Positions 33,959-42,047 of a stretch of 64,000 bases of DNA are shown here, one piece after another. A program made the translations under genes and the position numbers. Source of the stretch: an uncultured Helicobacter sp. (GTDB lineage Bacteria > Campylobacterota > Campylobacteria > Campylobacterales > Helicobacteraceae). A model generated the notes under the pieces. The model was not told the DNA's origin. It did no database searches and saw nothing but the letters and a program-made list of their open reading frames with translations. Numbering within the stretch: the stretch's first letter is position 1; each line of letters begins with the position of its first letter. Where the stretch lies: positions 7,631 to 71,630 of the forward strand of contig CALVDZ010000009.1 of assembly GCA_944326445.1 (NCBI GenBank). The letters are read 5' to 3'.

Positions 33959-34549
33959 ATGAGTGGATATATCCCTTATGTGATAGAGCGCACGGGGCGC
34001 GGCGAGCGTAGCTATGATATTTACTCGCGCTTACTAAAAGATCGCATCATTTTGCTAAGCGGCGAGATAAACGACTATGTGGCGTCATCGATCGTCGCGC
34101 AACTGCTGTTTTTAGAAGCCGAGGATCCAGAAAAAGATATAAACTTTTATATCAACTCCCCCGGTGGCGTGATTACAAGTGCCTTTAGTATCTATGATAC
34201 AATGAACTACATTCGCCCAGATGTTTGCACGATTTGTATCGGACAGGCGGCGAGTGCGGGGGCGTTTTTGCTTAGCAGTGGGACGAAGGGCAAGCGGTAT
34301 TCACTGCCAAACTCGCGCATTATGATTCACCAACCCCTAGGTGGCGCGCAAGGACAGGCGACAGATATCGAGATCCAAGCCCAAGAGATTTTGCGCCTCA
34401 AAAAAACGCTCAATGAGATTATGGCGCACAACACCGGACAAAATCTCAAAAAAATCTCACAAGATACCGAGCGCGACTTTTTTATGAGCAGTGCGCAGGC
34501 AAAGGAATACGGGATTATCGATGAAATCCTAAGCAAGAGCTTAAAATAA
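33959..34549 (+). CDS. clpP: ATP-dependent Clp protease proteolytic subunit
   Basis: ClpP forms the tetradecameric serine-protease chamber fed by ClpA or ClpX. The nucleophile lies in GQAASAGAFLLSSG (Ser about 97-99) and the histidine in RIMIHQPLGG (about 122), with the catalytic aspartate in the C-terminal third. Length (196 aa) is standard. It sits 10 bases downstream of tig in the conserved tig-clpP order. Confidence 0.97.
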   Translation: MSGYIPYVIERTGRGERSYDIYSRLLKDRIILLSGEINDYVASSIVAQLLFLEAEDPEKDINFYINSPGGVITSAFSIYDTMNYIRPDVCTICIGQAASAGAFLLSSGTKGKRYSLPNSRIMIHQPLGGAQGQATDIEIQAQEILRLKKTLNEIMAHNTGQNLKKISQDTERDFFMSSAQAKEYGIIDEILSKSLK

Positions 34550-34557
34550 GGTAGGAT

Positions 34558-35670
34558 ATGCCAGATAACAACAACGATTTTTTTGGAAGCTTGGGCTTAG
34601 AGCTTGAGAGCGAGTCTGGCTTCTCTAGCGAGAGCGCAGATAGCACCGAGAGTATCGCTAAGGAAAAGCTAAGTGAAATCTCCAAAAAAACAATCCAAAT
34701 GCTCGATGATGAAAATATCTTCCCATTCCCGGAAAATTTTGAAAGCATCTTTGAACGCAATCTCAACCAAGAACAAAACGAAGATGTCAAAAACAAAATC
34801 CGCAATGTCTTAGAATCTAGGCATCACAATGCCAATATCATCGCGCTTGAAACGACGATAAATAGCAGCTTTGCAAGCCTAAAAAATATCTTTGAGCAAG
34901 TGGGCGCGCTCTTTAAGCGATTAGAGGGCCTTGAATCTAAGGTGTTTTCACAACTCACAGAGATTGATAAGATTCAAAACCCCCTAGCCGTCAAAAACGC
35001 GATAAAAATCTTACTTAATGACACAAATATCACATACAAAGGGGTTTTTGATCAAACCAGAAGTGTGGTGGAAAACTACGCCAAAATGTATGAGAGCTTT
35101 TTACATATCAAAAAAAACTCGATGTTTGATACTACGCTTGGGATTCACAATAAGCAGTTTTTCCTCCAAAAGCTCGAGCGCGAGTGCCTCATAGGCAAGG
35201 ACTTTGCGGGTGAAAACGCGCTCTTTATCGCGGCATTTAGCCCCACTCTCCTCTCTAGTCTTAATAACAAACGCTCGCTTTTGAGTGCGACTAAGATGGT
35301 TTCTAAGATTTTGTTTGGCAAAATCGGCAAGGAAGATAGCATTTGCCACCTAGGCAATGCGGAATTTGCGATTTTTGTCAAAAACATTCCCCAATCCCAG
35401 ATTCGCGACACGACGATAGACTTTATCGACTCGCTCAAAAAAAGCACCGTGTTTTTGGACGATACACAAATCGCCCTTGAGCTCATCATAGGGGCGAGCA
35501 GGTTTGATATAAACCTAACCCCCCAAGAAAACATACAAAATGCCAAATCTGCCCTAGAGAGCGCGAAATCAGAAAATAAAAAATTCGAGATTTTCAAAGC
35601 CGCTTCTAGCGAGGGGGCAGATGAAGATGAGGAATTTGATAGTGATTTTGGAAATTTTGAAATACCCTGA
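34558..35670 (+). CDS. Protein with a degenerate GGDEF domain
   Basis: Residues 1-120 are acidic and coiled-coil-like. About residues 185-350 follow the GGDEF fold: TTLGIHNKQFFLQKLERE corresponds to the DxLTGLxNR start, and CHLGNAEFAIFV to the active-site strand. The GGDEF motif itself reads GNAEF, so diguanylate cyclase activity is doubtful and a c-di-GMP-sensing or scaffolding role is possible. The gene lies between clpP (8 bases before) and def, which overlaps its 3' end. As I recall, H. pylori has clpP and def adjacent with no such gene. Confidence 0.7.
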   Translation: MPDNNNDFFGSLGLELESESGFSSESADSTESIAKEKLSEISKKTIQMLDDENIFPFPENFESIFERNLNQEQNEDVKNKIRNVLESRHHNANIIALETTINSSFASLKNIFEQVGALFKRLEGLESKVFSQLTEIDKIQNPLAVKNAIKILLNDTNITYKGVFDQTRSVVENYAKMYESFLHIKKNSMFDTTLGIHNKQFFLQKLERECLIGKDFAGENALFIAAFSPTLLSSLNNKRSLLSATKMVSKILFGKIGKEDSICHLGNAEFAIFVKNIPQSQIRDTTIDFIDSLKKSTVFLDDTQIALELIIGASRFDINLTPQENIQNAKSALESAKSENKKFEIFKAASSEGADEDEEFDSDFGNFEIP

Positions 35671-36148
35671 TAAGCGTTTGCGCAAAAAGTCAAAGCCCGT
35701 GGAGGTTTTTGATGAGGCGCTCCACACATTGCTCGATGATATGTATGAGACGATGATAGAGCGCGGTGGCGTGGGGCTAGCAGCGATACAAGTGGGCGTA
35801 GAGCAGCAAATCCTCATTATCAATCTCCCGCGCCAAGAGGACAATGAGCAGCACAAAGAGGATATGCTTGAGATCATAAACCCCGTGTTTTTGAAGCAAG
35901 AGGGCGAAATCGTGTGGAATGAGGGCTGCCTCTCTGTGCCGGAGTATTATGAAGAGACCAAGCGATTTGCTCACATCACACTCGCTTACAAAGATCGCTT
36001 TGGCAATGATAAGATTCTCCAAGCTGAGGATTTTTTGAGCGTGGCGGTGCAACACGAGATCGATCATCTCAATGGCGTGCTCTTTGTCGATAAGCTGCCC
36101 ATCTTAAAGCGCAAAAAGTTTGAAAAAGAGCGCAGGCGCGCGAGATAA
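35642..36148 (+). CDS. def: Peptide deformylase
   Basis: Removes the formyl group from nascent N-terminal methionine. The three conserved motifs are GVGLAAIQVG, EGCLSVPE and QHEIDHLNG, with the metal ligands Cys and two His. The open frame starts at 35621, but homologues begin MxLLEIxxYP. The GTG at 35642 (reading V/M-ILEILKYPDKRLR) behind GAGGAA is therefore preferred. The start overlaps the end of the GGDEF-like gene by 29 bases, implying coupled translation. Confidence 0.94.
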   Translation: MILEILKYPDKRLRKKSKPVEVFDEALHTLLDDMYETMIERGGVGLAAIQVGVEQQILIINLPRQEDNEQHKEDMLEIINPVFLKQEGEIVWNEGCLSVPEYYEETKRFAHITLAYKDRFGNDKILQAEDFLSVAVQHEIDHLNGVLFVDKLPILKRKKFEKERRRAR

Positions 36149-36160
36149 GCCTAGATTCTG

Positions 36161-37702
36161 ATGACAAACAAAATCCTTTGCGCAAGCTTAGTGGGCACGC
36201 AAACAAAAATCATCGAGATAGAATCCGCCTTCACAAGGGGCTTGCCAAGCTTTAGCATTACCGGGCTTGCGACAAGCTCTATCCAAGAATCCAAGCAGCG
36301 CGTGCAGTCCGCCCTCGCCACGACTGATTTTACCCTCCCACCGCTCAAAATCACTATCAACCTTTCGCCCTCAGATATCGCCAAAAGCGGGAGTTACTTT
36401 GATCTGCCCATCGCACTTGTGCTTTGTAGCAGCGGACTGCAGCTAAAGGAGCCGTGGTTTGCCTTTGGGGAGTTGGGGCTTGATGGGAGTATCAAATACA
36501 CCCAGAGTATGTATCCGCTGCTTTTTGATCTCGCGCTGCTCTGCCCCAATGCCCATATCATCGTCCCTAGCTGCGCGCAGGAGATCCTAGGCGTTATCCC
36601 AAACCTTAAACTACATTTTGCCCACAATCTCACCCAAGCCCTTGAGATCCTCAATCTCCCACAAGGCGAGGAAGGCACGCAAGAGCCAAACGACTTAAGC
36701 ACACAGAATCTAGGTTTTGCCTACATTGAAACGGAGGGGGAGCGGTATTATTATACGCAGGATTTTGGGCTTGATTTTGCGCAGGTGCAGGGGCAGGAGC
36801 GAGCCAAGCGCGCCGCGCTCATCTCCGCAGTGGGGCTGCACAATATTATCTTTGAGGGAAGTCCGGGCTGCGGCAAGAGTATGATCGCCCAGAGAATGCG
36901 CTACATCCTCCCGCCTATGAGTCTTGCTGAGATGATGCACACGCTAAAGCTCCAATCCCTAAGCGCGCAAGAGGGCGCATATTCGCCCCTACGCCCATTT
37001 AGAAATCCCCACCAAAGCGCGTCAAAAGCAAGCATTCTAGGCTCTGCCACGCAGTTTGAGCCAAAGCCCGGCGAGATCGCGCTTGCGCACAATGGGATTT
37101 TGTTCTTTGATGAGTTGCCCCATTTTAAGCGCGATATTTTAGAATCCCTGCGCGAGCCGCTAGAAAACAACAAACTCGCCATCTCTAGGGTGCATTCTAA
37201 GCTCGAGTATGAGAGCGCATTCCTTTTTGTCGGGGCGCAAAACCCCTGCCCCTGTGGCAATCTCCTAAGCCATACAAAAGAATGCCGCTGCCAAGACAAA
37301 GAAATCAGCGCGTATAAAAATCGCCTAAGCGAGCCGTTTTGGGATAGGATTGATATGTTTGTGCAGATGGAGGAAGCCCAAGCCCCAGAAATGGAGCGCA
37401 CAAGGGGAGTGGGGCTAGATTCTAAACAAATGCAGGCGATGGTGTTTGAAGCGTTTGCGTTTGCCAAAGGGCGCGCTCAAAAATGCTTTAATGGCAAGCT
37501 AAGTGAAAGGGAGATTGAGGAATTTTGCGTACTAGATTCTCAAAGCGAGGGGCTTTTGCAGCAAGCAAGTATGCGCTTTGGGCTAAGCAGACGCGCACAA
37601 AATAAGCTAAGAAAAGTCGCGCGCTCGATTGCGGATTTGAGCCAAAGTGCGATGATACAAAAGCCCCATATCCTTGAAGCCCTCTCCTATCGGCGTATGT
37701 AG
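36161..37702 (+). CDS. comM: ComM/YifB-family Mg-chelatase-like ATPase
   Basis: An AAA+ protein; ComM is a hexameric helicase that promotes branch migration during natural transformation. The N-terminal Lon-like fold (FSITGLATSSIQESKQRV) precedes the ATPase with Walker A GSPGCGKSM near 233 and Walker B ILFFDELPHF. The C-terminus has the ComM zinc region NPCPCGNLLSHTKECRCQ. Length (513 aa) is normal. It starts 12 bases after def. In a naturally competent genus this suggests active transformation. Confidence 0.93.
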   Translation: MTNKILCASLVGTQTKIIEIESAFTRGLPSFSITGLATSSIQESKQRVQSALATTDFTLPPLKITINLSPSDIAKSGSYFDLPIALVLCSSGLQLKEPWFAFGELGLDGSIKYTQSMYPLLFDLALLCPNAHIIVPSCAQEILGVIPNLKLHFAHNLTQALEILNLPQGEEGTQEPNDLSTQNLGFAYIETEGERYYYTQDFGLDFAQVQGQERAKRAALISAVGLHNIIFEGSPGCGKSMIAQRMRYILPPMSLAEMMHTLKLQSLSAQEGAYSPLRPFRNPHQSASKASILGSATQFEPKPGEIALAHNGILFFDELPHFKRDILESLREPLENNKLAISRVHSKLEYESAFLFVGAQNPCPCGNLLSHTKECRCQDKEISAYKNRLSEPFWDRIDMFVQMEEAQAPEMERTRGVGLDSKQMQAMVFEAFAFAKGRAQKCFNGKLSEREIEEFCVLDSQSEGLLQQASMRFGLSRRAQNKLRKVARSIADLSQSAMIQKPHILEALSYRRM

Positions 37703-37710
37703 AGCCTAGT

Positions 37711-37790
37711 ATTTATAGCAAGTTTTGCGGGGCAAAGTTTGCTAATCGTGGCGCGTGAAGCAAACCCCTCGCCCCTCCGCTGCGCAAGCC
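37711..37790 (+). repeat. Repeat A, copy 6 (degenerate)
   Basis: Begins 9 bases after comM with TTATAGCAAGTTTTGC and GGGGCAAAGTTTGC. GTGAA and CCTCCGCTGCGC are still recognisable, but the stems are decayed. Confidence 0.6.
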
Positions 37791-37792
37791 CA

Positions 37793-37918
37793 TCATTTAA
37801 TACAATTTTGCTTGTAGCAAAATTGTTATCGCTCACACAGAATGAATCTCTGTGAGCTCCGGCTTACGCGAGCATACACGCAATCTCAATGCGAGATTCT
37901 ATGATTTTTTGGTGCAAT
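37793..37918 (+). repeat. Repeat A, copy 7
   Basis: The first hairpin is CAATTTTGCT / AGCAAAATTG (37803-37812 / 37816-37825). The second is CACAGA / TCTGTG around ATGAATC (37836-37854), followed by AGCTCCGGCTTACGCG and GAGCATACAC. The arms differ from every other copy and remain paired. Confidence 0.8.
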
Positions 37919-37923
37919 AATGA

Positions 37924-37960
37924 AGTTTCTTTAGTGATCCTAGGGATCACTAAAGAAACT
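37924..37960. repeat. 37-base near-perfect palindrome
   Basis: AGTTTCTTTAGTGATCC and its exact reverse complement are separated by three bases (TAG). It lies 3' of repeat A copy 7. The half-site CTAAAGAAACT also occurs at 24446-24457 in repeat C copy 3. As RNA it would be a 17-bp hairpin without a following U-run, so it is not a typical terminator. Confidence 0.8.
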
Positions 37961-38081
37961 ACGCTTTCTCAAAGAAGCTACGCTTTGTGTGCAGGGTAAA
38001 TTTCCAAAAATACCAAAAGCGCAAAAAGCGCGATGCCCTTGCAGAACCTAAGCTCCTAAGACAACCTTTACACAATCTCTA

Positions 38082-38087
38082 TATAAT
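38082..38087 (+). promoter_or_regulatory. -10 box before the MFS transporter
   Basis: TATAAT lies 30 bases before the MFS transporter start, after the palindrome region. Confidence 0.45.
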
Positions 38088-38116
38088 TACGCCCTCACAA
38101 CAACAAAAGGAAATGT

Positions 38117-39442
38117 ATGTCTAAAGATGTGTTTGCCCTTACCCTCGTGTCTTCCTTCCGCTTTTTTGGGCTCTTTGTCGCACTGCCTGCCATTGGGCTC
38201 TATGCCGATGCCTTTAGCACGGGCGCGTTTCTCGCTGGGCTCGCTGCAGGGGGCTATGCCATCACGCAGATCATCTTCCAAACCCCCTTTGGAATCTGGA
38301 GCGATAAGACGGACAAAAAGCGCGTGATAGCCATAGGGCTTGTGATTTTTATCCTAGGATCGCTTGTGTGTGCCTTTAGCGATGATATCATCACGCTTAT
38401 TATCGGGCGATTTTTGCAGGGCGCGGGGGCGATTGGGGGCGTGATCAGCGCGCAAATCGCGGATCTCGTCAGAGAGGAGAAGCGCAGCAAGGCTATGGCG
38501 ATGATGGGTGCTGGGATTTTTGTGAGCTTTATCTTAGCAATGATTTTGGGACCGCTGATTGCGGGGCATATGGGCTTGCAGGCGATTTTTTTGCTCACTG
38601 CTTTGCTCAATACCATCGCGCTTGTCGTGCTGCTTATGCGCGTGCCATCTACGCCAAAGATCGCCTACACCTACCACAACACTGAATTTAGCAATATTCT
38701 CAAAAACACAAATCTCCAAACGCTCAACCTAAGCGTGCTTTTGCAAAAGTTTTTGATGATTTTTACCTTTGTCATCGTGGGTATGGAGCTAAAAAGACGC
38801 TTTGAGATTGCAGAATCTAGCCTCTGGGAGATTTATGCGCCCGGTGCGATTTTGGGGCTTTTTAGCCTCGCGCCTGCCTCGATTTTGGCACAAAAAAAGG
38901 GGTATTTTAAGCAAGTGCTGCTAGGGGGTATCGTGGCGTTTGCCCTCTCATATGTTTTAATCGCGTATGCGAGCTATGCGGGGAGTTTGTGGCTTTTTGT
39001 GCTGGGGGTTATGATTTTTTTTGTGGGGTTTTCTATCCACGAGCCTATTATGCAAACGCTTGCAAGCCGCTATCCAAAGGCGCACCAAAAGGGTGCAGCC
39101 CTTGGGTTTTTTACCACGCTTGGCTTTGTGGGCTCGGCAGTTGGCGCGCTGTGTGGCGGTGTGCTCTATGAGTCCTTAAGCCTATCTCATCTAAGCCTAG
39201 GAGTGGTAGCGGTATGCGTGCTGTGGATTGGCGTGATGAGCGTGGGGCTACACAATCCAAATAATGAAAAAAACCTCTATTTGCCGATAGATTCTTACCC
39301 ACAAGCCCATTTACAGAATCTAAACAACACCGCGGGTATCATAGAATGGTATATCAACACCACACAGGGCGTTGCGATAGTCAAATACGATGACAAGCTC
39401 ATCGACAAAGAGACAATCCTCGCCCACATAGCAAAGGAGTAG
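38117..39442 (+). CDS. MFS transporter with a C-terminal ferredoxin-like domain (YajR-like)
   Basis: Twelve hydrophobic segments and the MFS loop motif GIWSDKTDKKR after TM2 place it in the major facilitator superfamily, in the inner membrane. TM1-TM3 and the antiporter-type GRFLQGAGAIGGVISAQ region suggest a drug:H+ antiporter-like member. Residues about 375-441 form a soluble tail (IIEWYINTTQGVAIVKYDD) like the YAM domain of E. coli YajR. Substrate unknown. It is followed by a 32-residue membrane protein and nifU-like, closely spaced. Confidence 0.85.
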   Translation: MSKDVFALTLVSSFRFFGLFVALPAIGLYADAFSTGAFLAGLAAGGYAITQIIFQTPFGIWSDKTDKKRVIAIGLVIFILGSLVCAFSDDIITLIIGRFLQGAGAIGGVISAQIADLVREEKRSKAMAMMGAGIFVSFILAMILGPLIAGHMGLQAIFLLTALLNTIALVVLLMRVPSTPKIAYTYHNTEFSNILKNTNLQTLNLSVLLQKFLMIFTFVIVGMELKRRFEIAESSLWEIYAPGAILGLFSLAPASILAQKKGYFKQVLLGGIVAFALSYVLIAYASYAGSLWLFVLGVMIFFVGFSIHEPIMQTLASRYPKAHQKGAALGFFTTLGFVGSAVGALCGGVLYESLSLSHLSLGVVAVCVLWIGVMSVGLHNPNNEKNLYLPIDSYPQAHLQNLNNTAGIIEWYINTTQGVAIVKYDDKLIDKETILAHIAKE

Positions 39443-39444
39443 TG

Positions 39445-39543
39445 ATGAGTCTAGAAGAAAAAATCCTTATAGCCTCGGTGATGGTAGGCTATCTCATCTT
39501 TCTTATCTATCGCAACAAAGAGTATTTCAAAAAAGACAAATAA
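39445..39543 (+). CDS. Single-pass membrane microprotein, 32 aa
   Basis: ATG at 39445 follows an AAAGGAG site (39434-39440), and the frame runs 32 codons to TAA. The product MSLEEKILIASVMVGYLIFL plus IYRNKEYFKKDK has one clear transmembrane helix with a basic tail. It sits between the MFS gene (stop 39442) and nifU-like, with tight spacing on both sides, which supports translation. A role as a small partner of the transporter is speculation. Confidence 0.65.
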   Translation: MSLEEKILIASVMVGYLIFLIYRNKEYFKKDK

Positions 39544-39552
39544 GGAGTGGCA

Positions 39553-39828
39553 ATGCAAGATTTTCCCTTTAGCGATGAAGAGCTCAAAGCCCCAGTCGAT
39601 CTCGTGATACAAAAGGTGCGCCCCACACTCAATCTCGATGGTGGGGATATCAGCGTGCTAGGTATCAAAGACGCCAAAGTCTATGTGCGCCTAGAGGGCG
39701 CGTGTCAGGGCTGCCCTAGTAGCGCAAACACGCTCAAATACGCCATTGAGCGCAGATTAAAGGAGGAGATCCACCCCGATATCGCCATCATCAATGTCCC
39801 ACACAACACCCCAAATCCCCTAGGATAA
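39553..39828 (+). CDS. NifU-like C-terminal domain protein (Fe-S scaffold)
   Basis: A 91-residue stand-alone NifU C-terminal domain with the cluster-binding pair in GACQGCPSSANTLK and the LDGGDI motif. It probably acts as an Fe-S carrier. The ATG at 39553 is preferred to the GTG at 39547, which overlaps the AAGGAG site. The same small protein precedes a hypothetical gene and murE in H. pylori. Confidence 0.9.
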   Translation: MQDFPFSDEELKAPVDLVIQKVRPTLNLDGGDISVLGIKDAKVYVRLEGACQGCPSSANTLKYAIERRLKEEIHPDIAIINVPHNTPNPLG

Positions 39829-39830
39829 GT

Positions 39831-40466
39831 ATGCCAAAGCTTACCGCACAAAACACGCGATATGCGATAAACAAAGCCATCAAAGAGGCGTTTGAGCTCT
39901 TTAGCACCAAGCAATATGAGAGAGCCTTTAAGAGTTTTGAGCGTATCCTCTCTATCGCGCCCAAAAACAAAGACGCCAAAATCGGCATTTTGCTCTGTGA
40001 TAGCGCGCGTGATTTTCCAGAAAATGCGTATTCGCTCTTTGAGTATTACCAAATCCTTCTCTCCTCTAAAGTCTCTAAGCAAAAAGCCCAGAGGCAGATT
40101 CTAGAGATTTTAGAATCTGTGGATAGGGCGAGCTTTAGCCTCTCAGATATGTTTAGGGGCATTGAGCAAAAAAAGATGCAAGAGCTTGATGGCATTTTGT
40201 ATCAGGATTTTTTGCGCTCTATCAAAAACCGCTCGAGCTTCAAGGAGGCGTTTGAAGATATTATGTTTAGCACCAAAATCGCCTTCACCTCGCCCCAAGA
40301 GTTTTATGATTTTTTGGAGCAGCTCATTGAAAATGGCTTTACAGAAATCGGGCTAGAGTATATAGAATCTTTTAAAGCCCTTAGGCACACGCGATTTGAC
40401 TCGCGCCTAGATGCAATCCTCAAAAAGGCTCTCAATGCGCATAACAAAAAACATAAGCTATCGTAA
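39831..40466 (+). CDS. TPR-like hypothetical protein (HP1493 position)
   Basis: A 211-residue, mainly helical cytoplasmic protein. The N-terminal AFELFSTKQYERAFKSFERI and LSIAPKNKDAKIGI read like one to two TPR units. It lies between nifU-like and murE, the same place as HP1493 in H. pylori, and overlaps the murE start by about 30 bases. Function unknown. Confidence 0.75.
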   Translation: MPKLTAQNTRYAINKAIKEAFELFSTKQYERAFKSFERILSIAPKNKDAKIGILLCDSARDFPENAYSLFEYYQILLSSKVSKQKAQRQILEILESVDRASFSLSDMFRGIEQKKMQELDGILYQDFLRSIKNRSSFKEAFEDIMFSTKIAFTSPQEFYDFLEQLIENGFTEIGLEYIESFKALRHTRFDSRLDAILKKALNAHNKKHKLS

Positions 40467-41880
40467 GCGCGATTTTAGCGCGATTACTGACGATACTAGC
40501 TGCCTAGATTCTCACACGCTCTTTGTGCTAAGCAAGCAAAATGCGCGCTACTTTGCCGCACTAAATCCCAAACCCCCGCACATCCACGCACAGAATCTAA
40601 GAGAGATTTTCGCCCTGCCCCAGTGTATCATCGGCATTACAGGCACCAATGGCAAGACAACCACCGCCACGATTATCTATGAGAGCTTGCGTGCTTTGGG
40701 CTTTAGCGCGGCATTGCTAGGGACGCGCGGGCTTTTTGTCAATGGCGTGGAGACTAAGCCAAAAGGACTCACAACCCCAAGCGTGCTTGAGCTGTATGAA
40801 AACTTCGAGCTTGCCAAAGAATGCGCGTATTTTGTGATGGAAGTGAGCTCGCACGCCATCGTGCAGGAGCGCATCGCGGGCGTGGAGTTTGGGCTAAAGA
40901 TTTTAAGTAATATCACAAGCGATCATTTGGATTTTCACAAAAGCCTACAGGAGTATATCCGCGTGAAAAATAGCTTTTTTGCCTGCAGCACCCCAAAACT
41001 CATCAACACCGATGAAATAAACGCCCGCTACAATCCCGCCAATGCCTACACTTATGGGCTGCAATCTCACGCCAATATGCGCGCGCTTTGTTATGAGCTA
41101 GGTAATGGCATAAGCGCGCAGGTGGAATGGAATGAGCGCAAAAATGGCGATGAGGACGCACGGAGAGAACCAAAAAAAGGCACACAAAGACAAAAGCAAG
41201 AGGGTGCGCTCGAGCAAGGGCGCGGGCGAGAGGGCGCGCAAAACCAAAGACTAGAGGACGCACGAGAGATTACAGAATCTACCCACCTCCAAACCAAGCT
41301 TTTTGGCAAGCACAATCTCTACAATGCCCTTGCTGCCCTAAGCGCGCTCAAACTCCTCACACATAAGTCCCTAGATTCACTCGCGCAAGCCATCGCGCGC
41401 TTTGAGGGCGTGAGCGGGCGTATGGAAATCCTCTCGCATAAGCCGCTCATTATCGTGGATTTTGCGCACACACACGATGGTATGGAGCAGATTTTCCAGA
41501 GCTTCCCGGGGCGCAAAATCGTCGCGCTCTTTGGCGCGGGGGGCGATCGCGATGTGAGCAAACGCCCCAAAATGGGTGCTATGGCGGATAAATACGCACA
41601 CAGAATCTACCTCACGAGTGATAATCCTCGCAGTGAAAATCCCGATTCTATCATCACGCAAATCGCGCATGGCGTGAGCGATACCTCCAAGCTCATCATA
41701 GAATCTAGCCGCCAAAAAGCCCTAGAGCTCGCTATCAAAGACTTGCGTGATGATGAGGTGCTCCTCGTGCTTGGCAAGGGCGATGAAACCTACCAAATCA
41801 TCGGGGAGCAAACCCTGCCCTTTGATGATAGGGAGATTATTAGGAGTTTGCTAGCTGGCGCGAGATTTACGCGGAGCTAG
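40435..41880 (+). CDS. murE: UDP-MurNAc-tripeptide synthetase MurE
   Basis: Adds meso-diaminopimelate to UDP-MurNAc-dipeptide in peptidoglycan synthesis. The ATP loop ITGTNGKTTTA lies near residue 65, with MEVSSHAIVQERIAGV, SDHLDFH, and the DAP-specificity motif SDNPRSENPDSI near 400. Start at 40435 matches the H. pylori N-terminus; 40411 is possible. A roughly 45-residue charged insert (about DNA 41130-41280; Arg/Glu/Gln/Gly-rich, with degenerate repeats) interrupts the middle domain just before TKLFGKHNLYNALAALSAL. Confidence 0.94.
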   Translation: MRITKNISYRKRDFSAITDDTSCLDSHTLFVLSKQNARYFAALNPKPPHIHAQNLREIFALPQCIIGITGTNGKTTTATIIYESLRALGFSAALLGTRGLFVNGVETKPKGLTTPSVLELYENFELAKECAYFVMEVSSHAIVQERIAGVEFGLKILSNITSDHLDFHKSLQEYIRVKNSFFACSTPKLINTDEINARYNPANAYTYGLQSHANMRALCYELGNGISAQVEWNERKNGDEDARREPKKGTQRQKQEGALEQGRGREGAQNQRLEDAREITESTHLQTKLFGKHNLYNALAALSALKLLTHKSLDSLAQAIARFEGVSGRMEILSHKPLIIVDFAHTHDGMEQIFQSFPGRKIVALFGAGGDRDVSKRPKMGAMADKYAHRIYLTSDNPRSENPDSIITQIAHGVSDTSKLIIESSRQKALELAIKDLRDDEVLLVLGKGDETYQIIGEQTLPFDDREIIRSLLAGARFTRS

Positions 41881-41889
41881 ATTCTGTTC

Positions 41890-42045
41890 TTTCATTGCAA
41901 GTTTGTTGCGCAAACTTGGTATCGCTCGTGGCAAGTGAATTGCCACTCGCTCCGGCTTACGCGCACATACATTACCCGAATCTAGTGCTTTGGGTTGCAT
42001 AGATTCTATAATGTCGCTAGCGGTTTTAGAATCTGTAATGACAGA
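41890..42045 (+). repeat. Repeat A, copy 8
   Basis: Starts about 10 bases after murE. The first hairpin is CAAGTTTG / CAAACTTG (within 41898-41918). The second is GTGGCAA (41928-41934), loop GTGAA, TTGCCAC (41940-41946), with TCGCTCCGGCTTACGCG after it. The 3' part is AGAATCT-rich and diverged. Confidence 0.8.
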
Positions 42046-42047
42046 AT

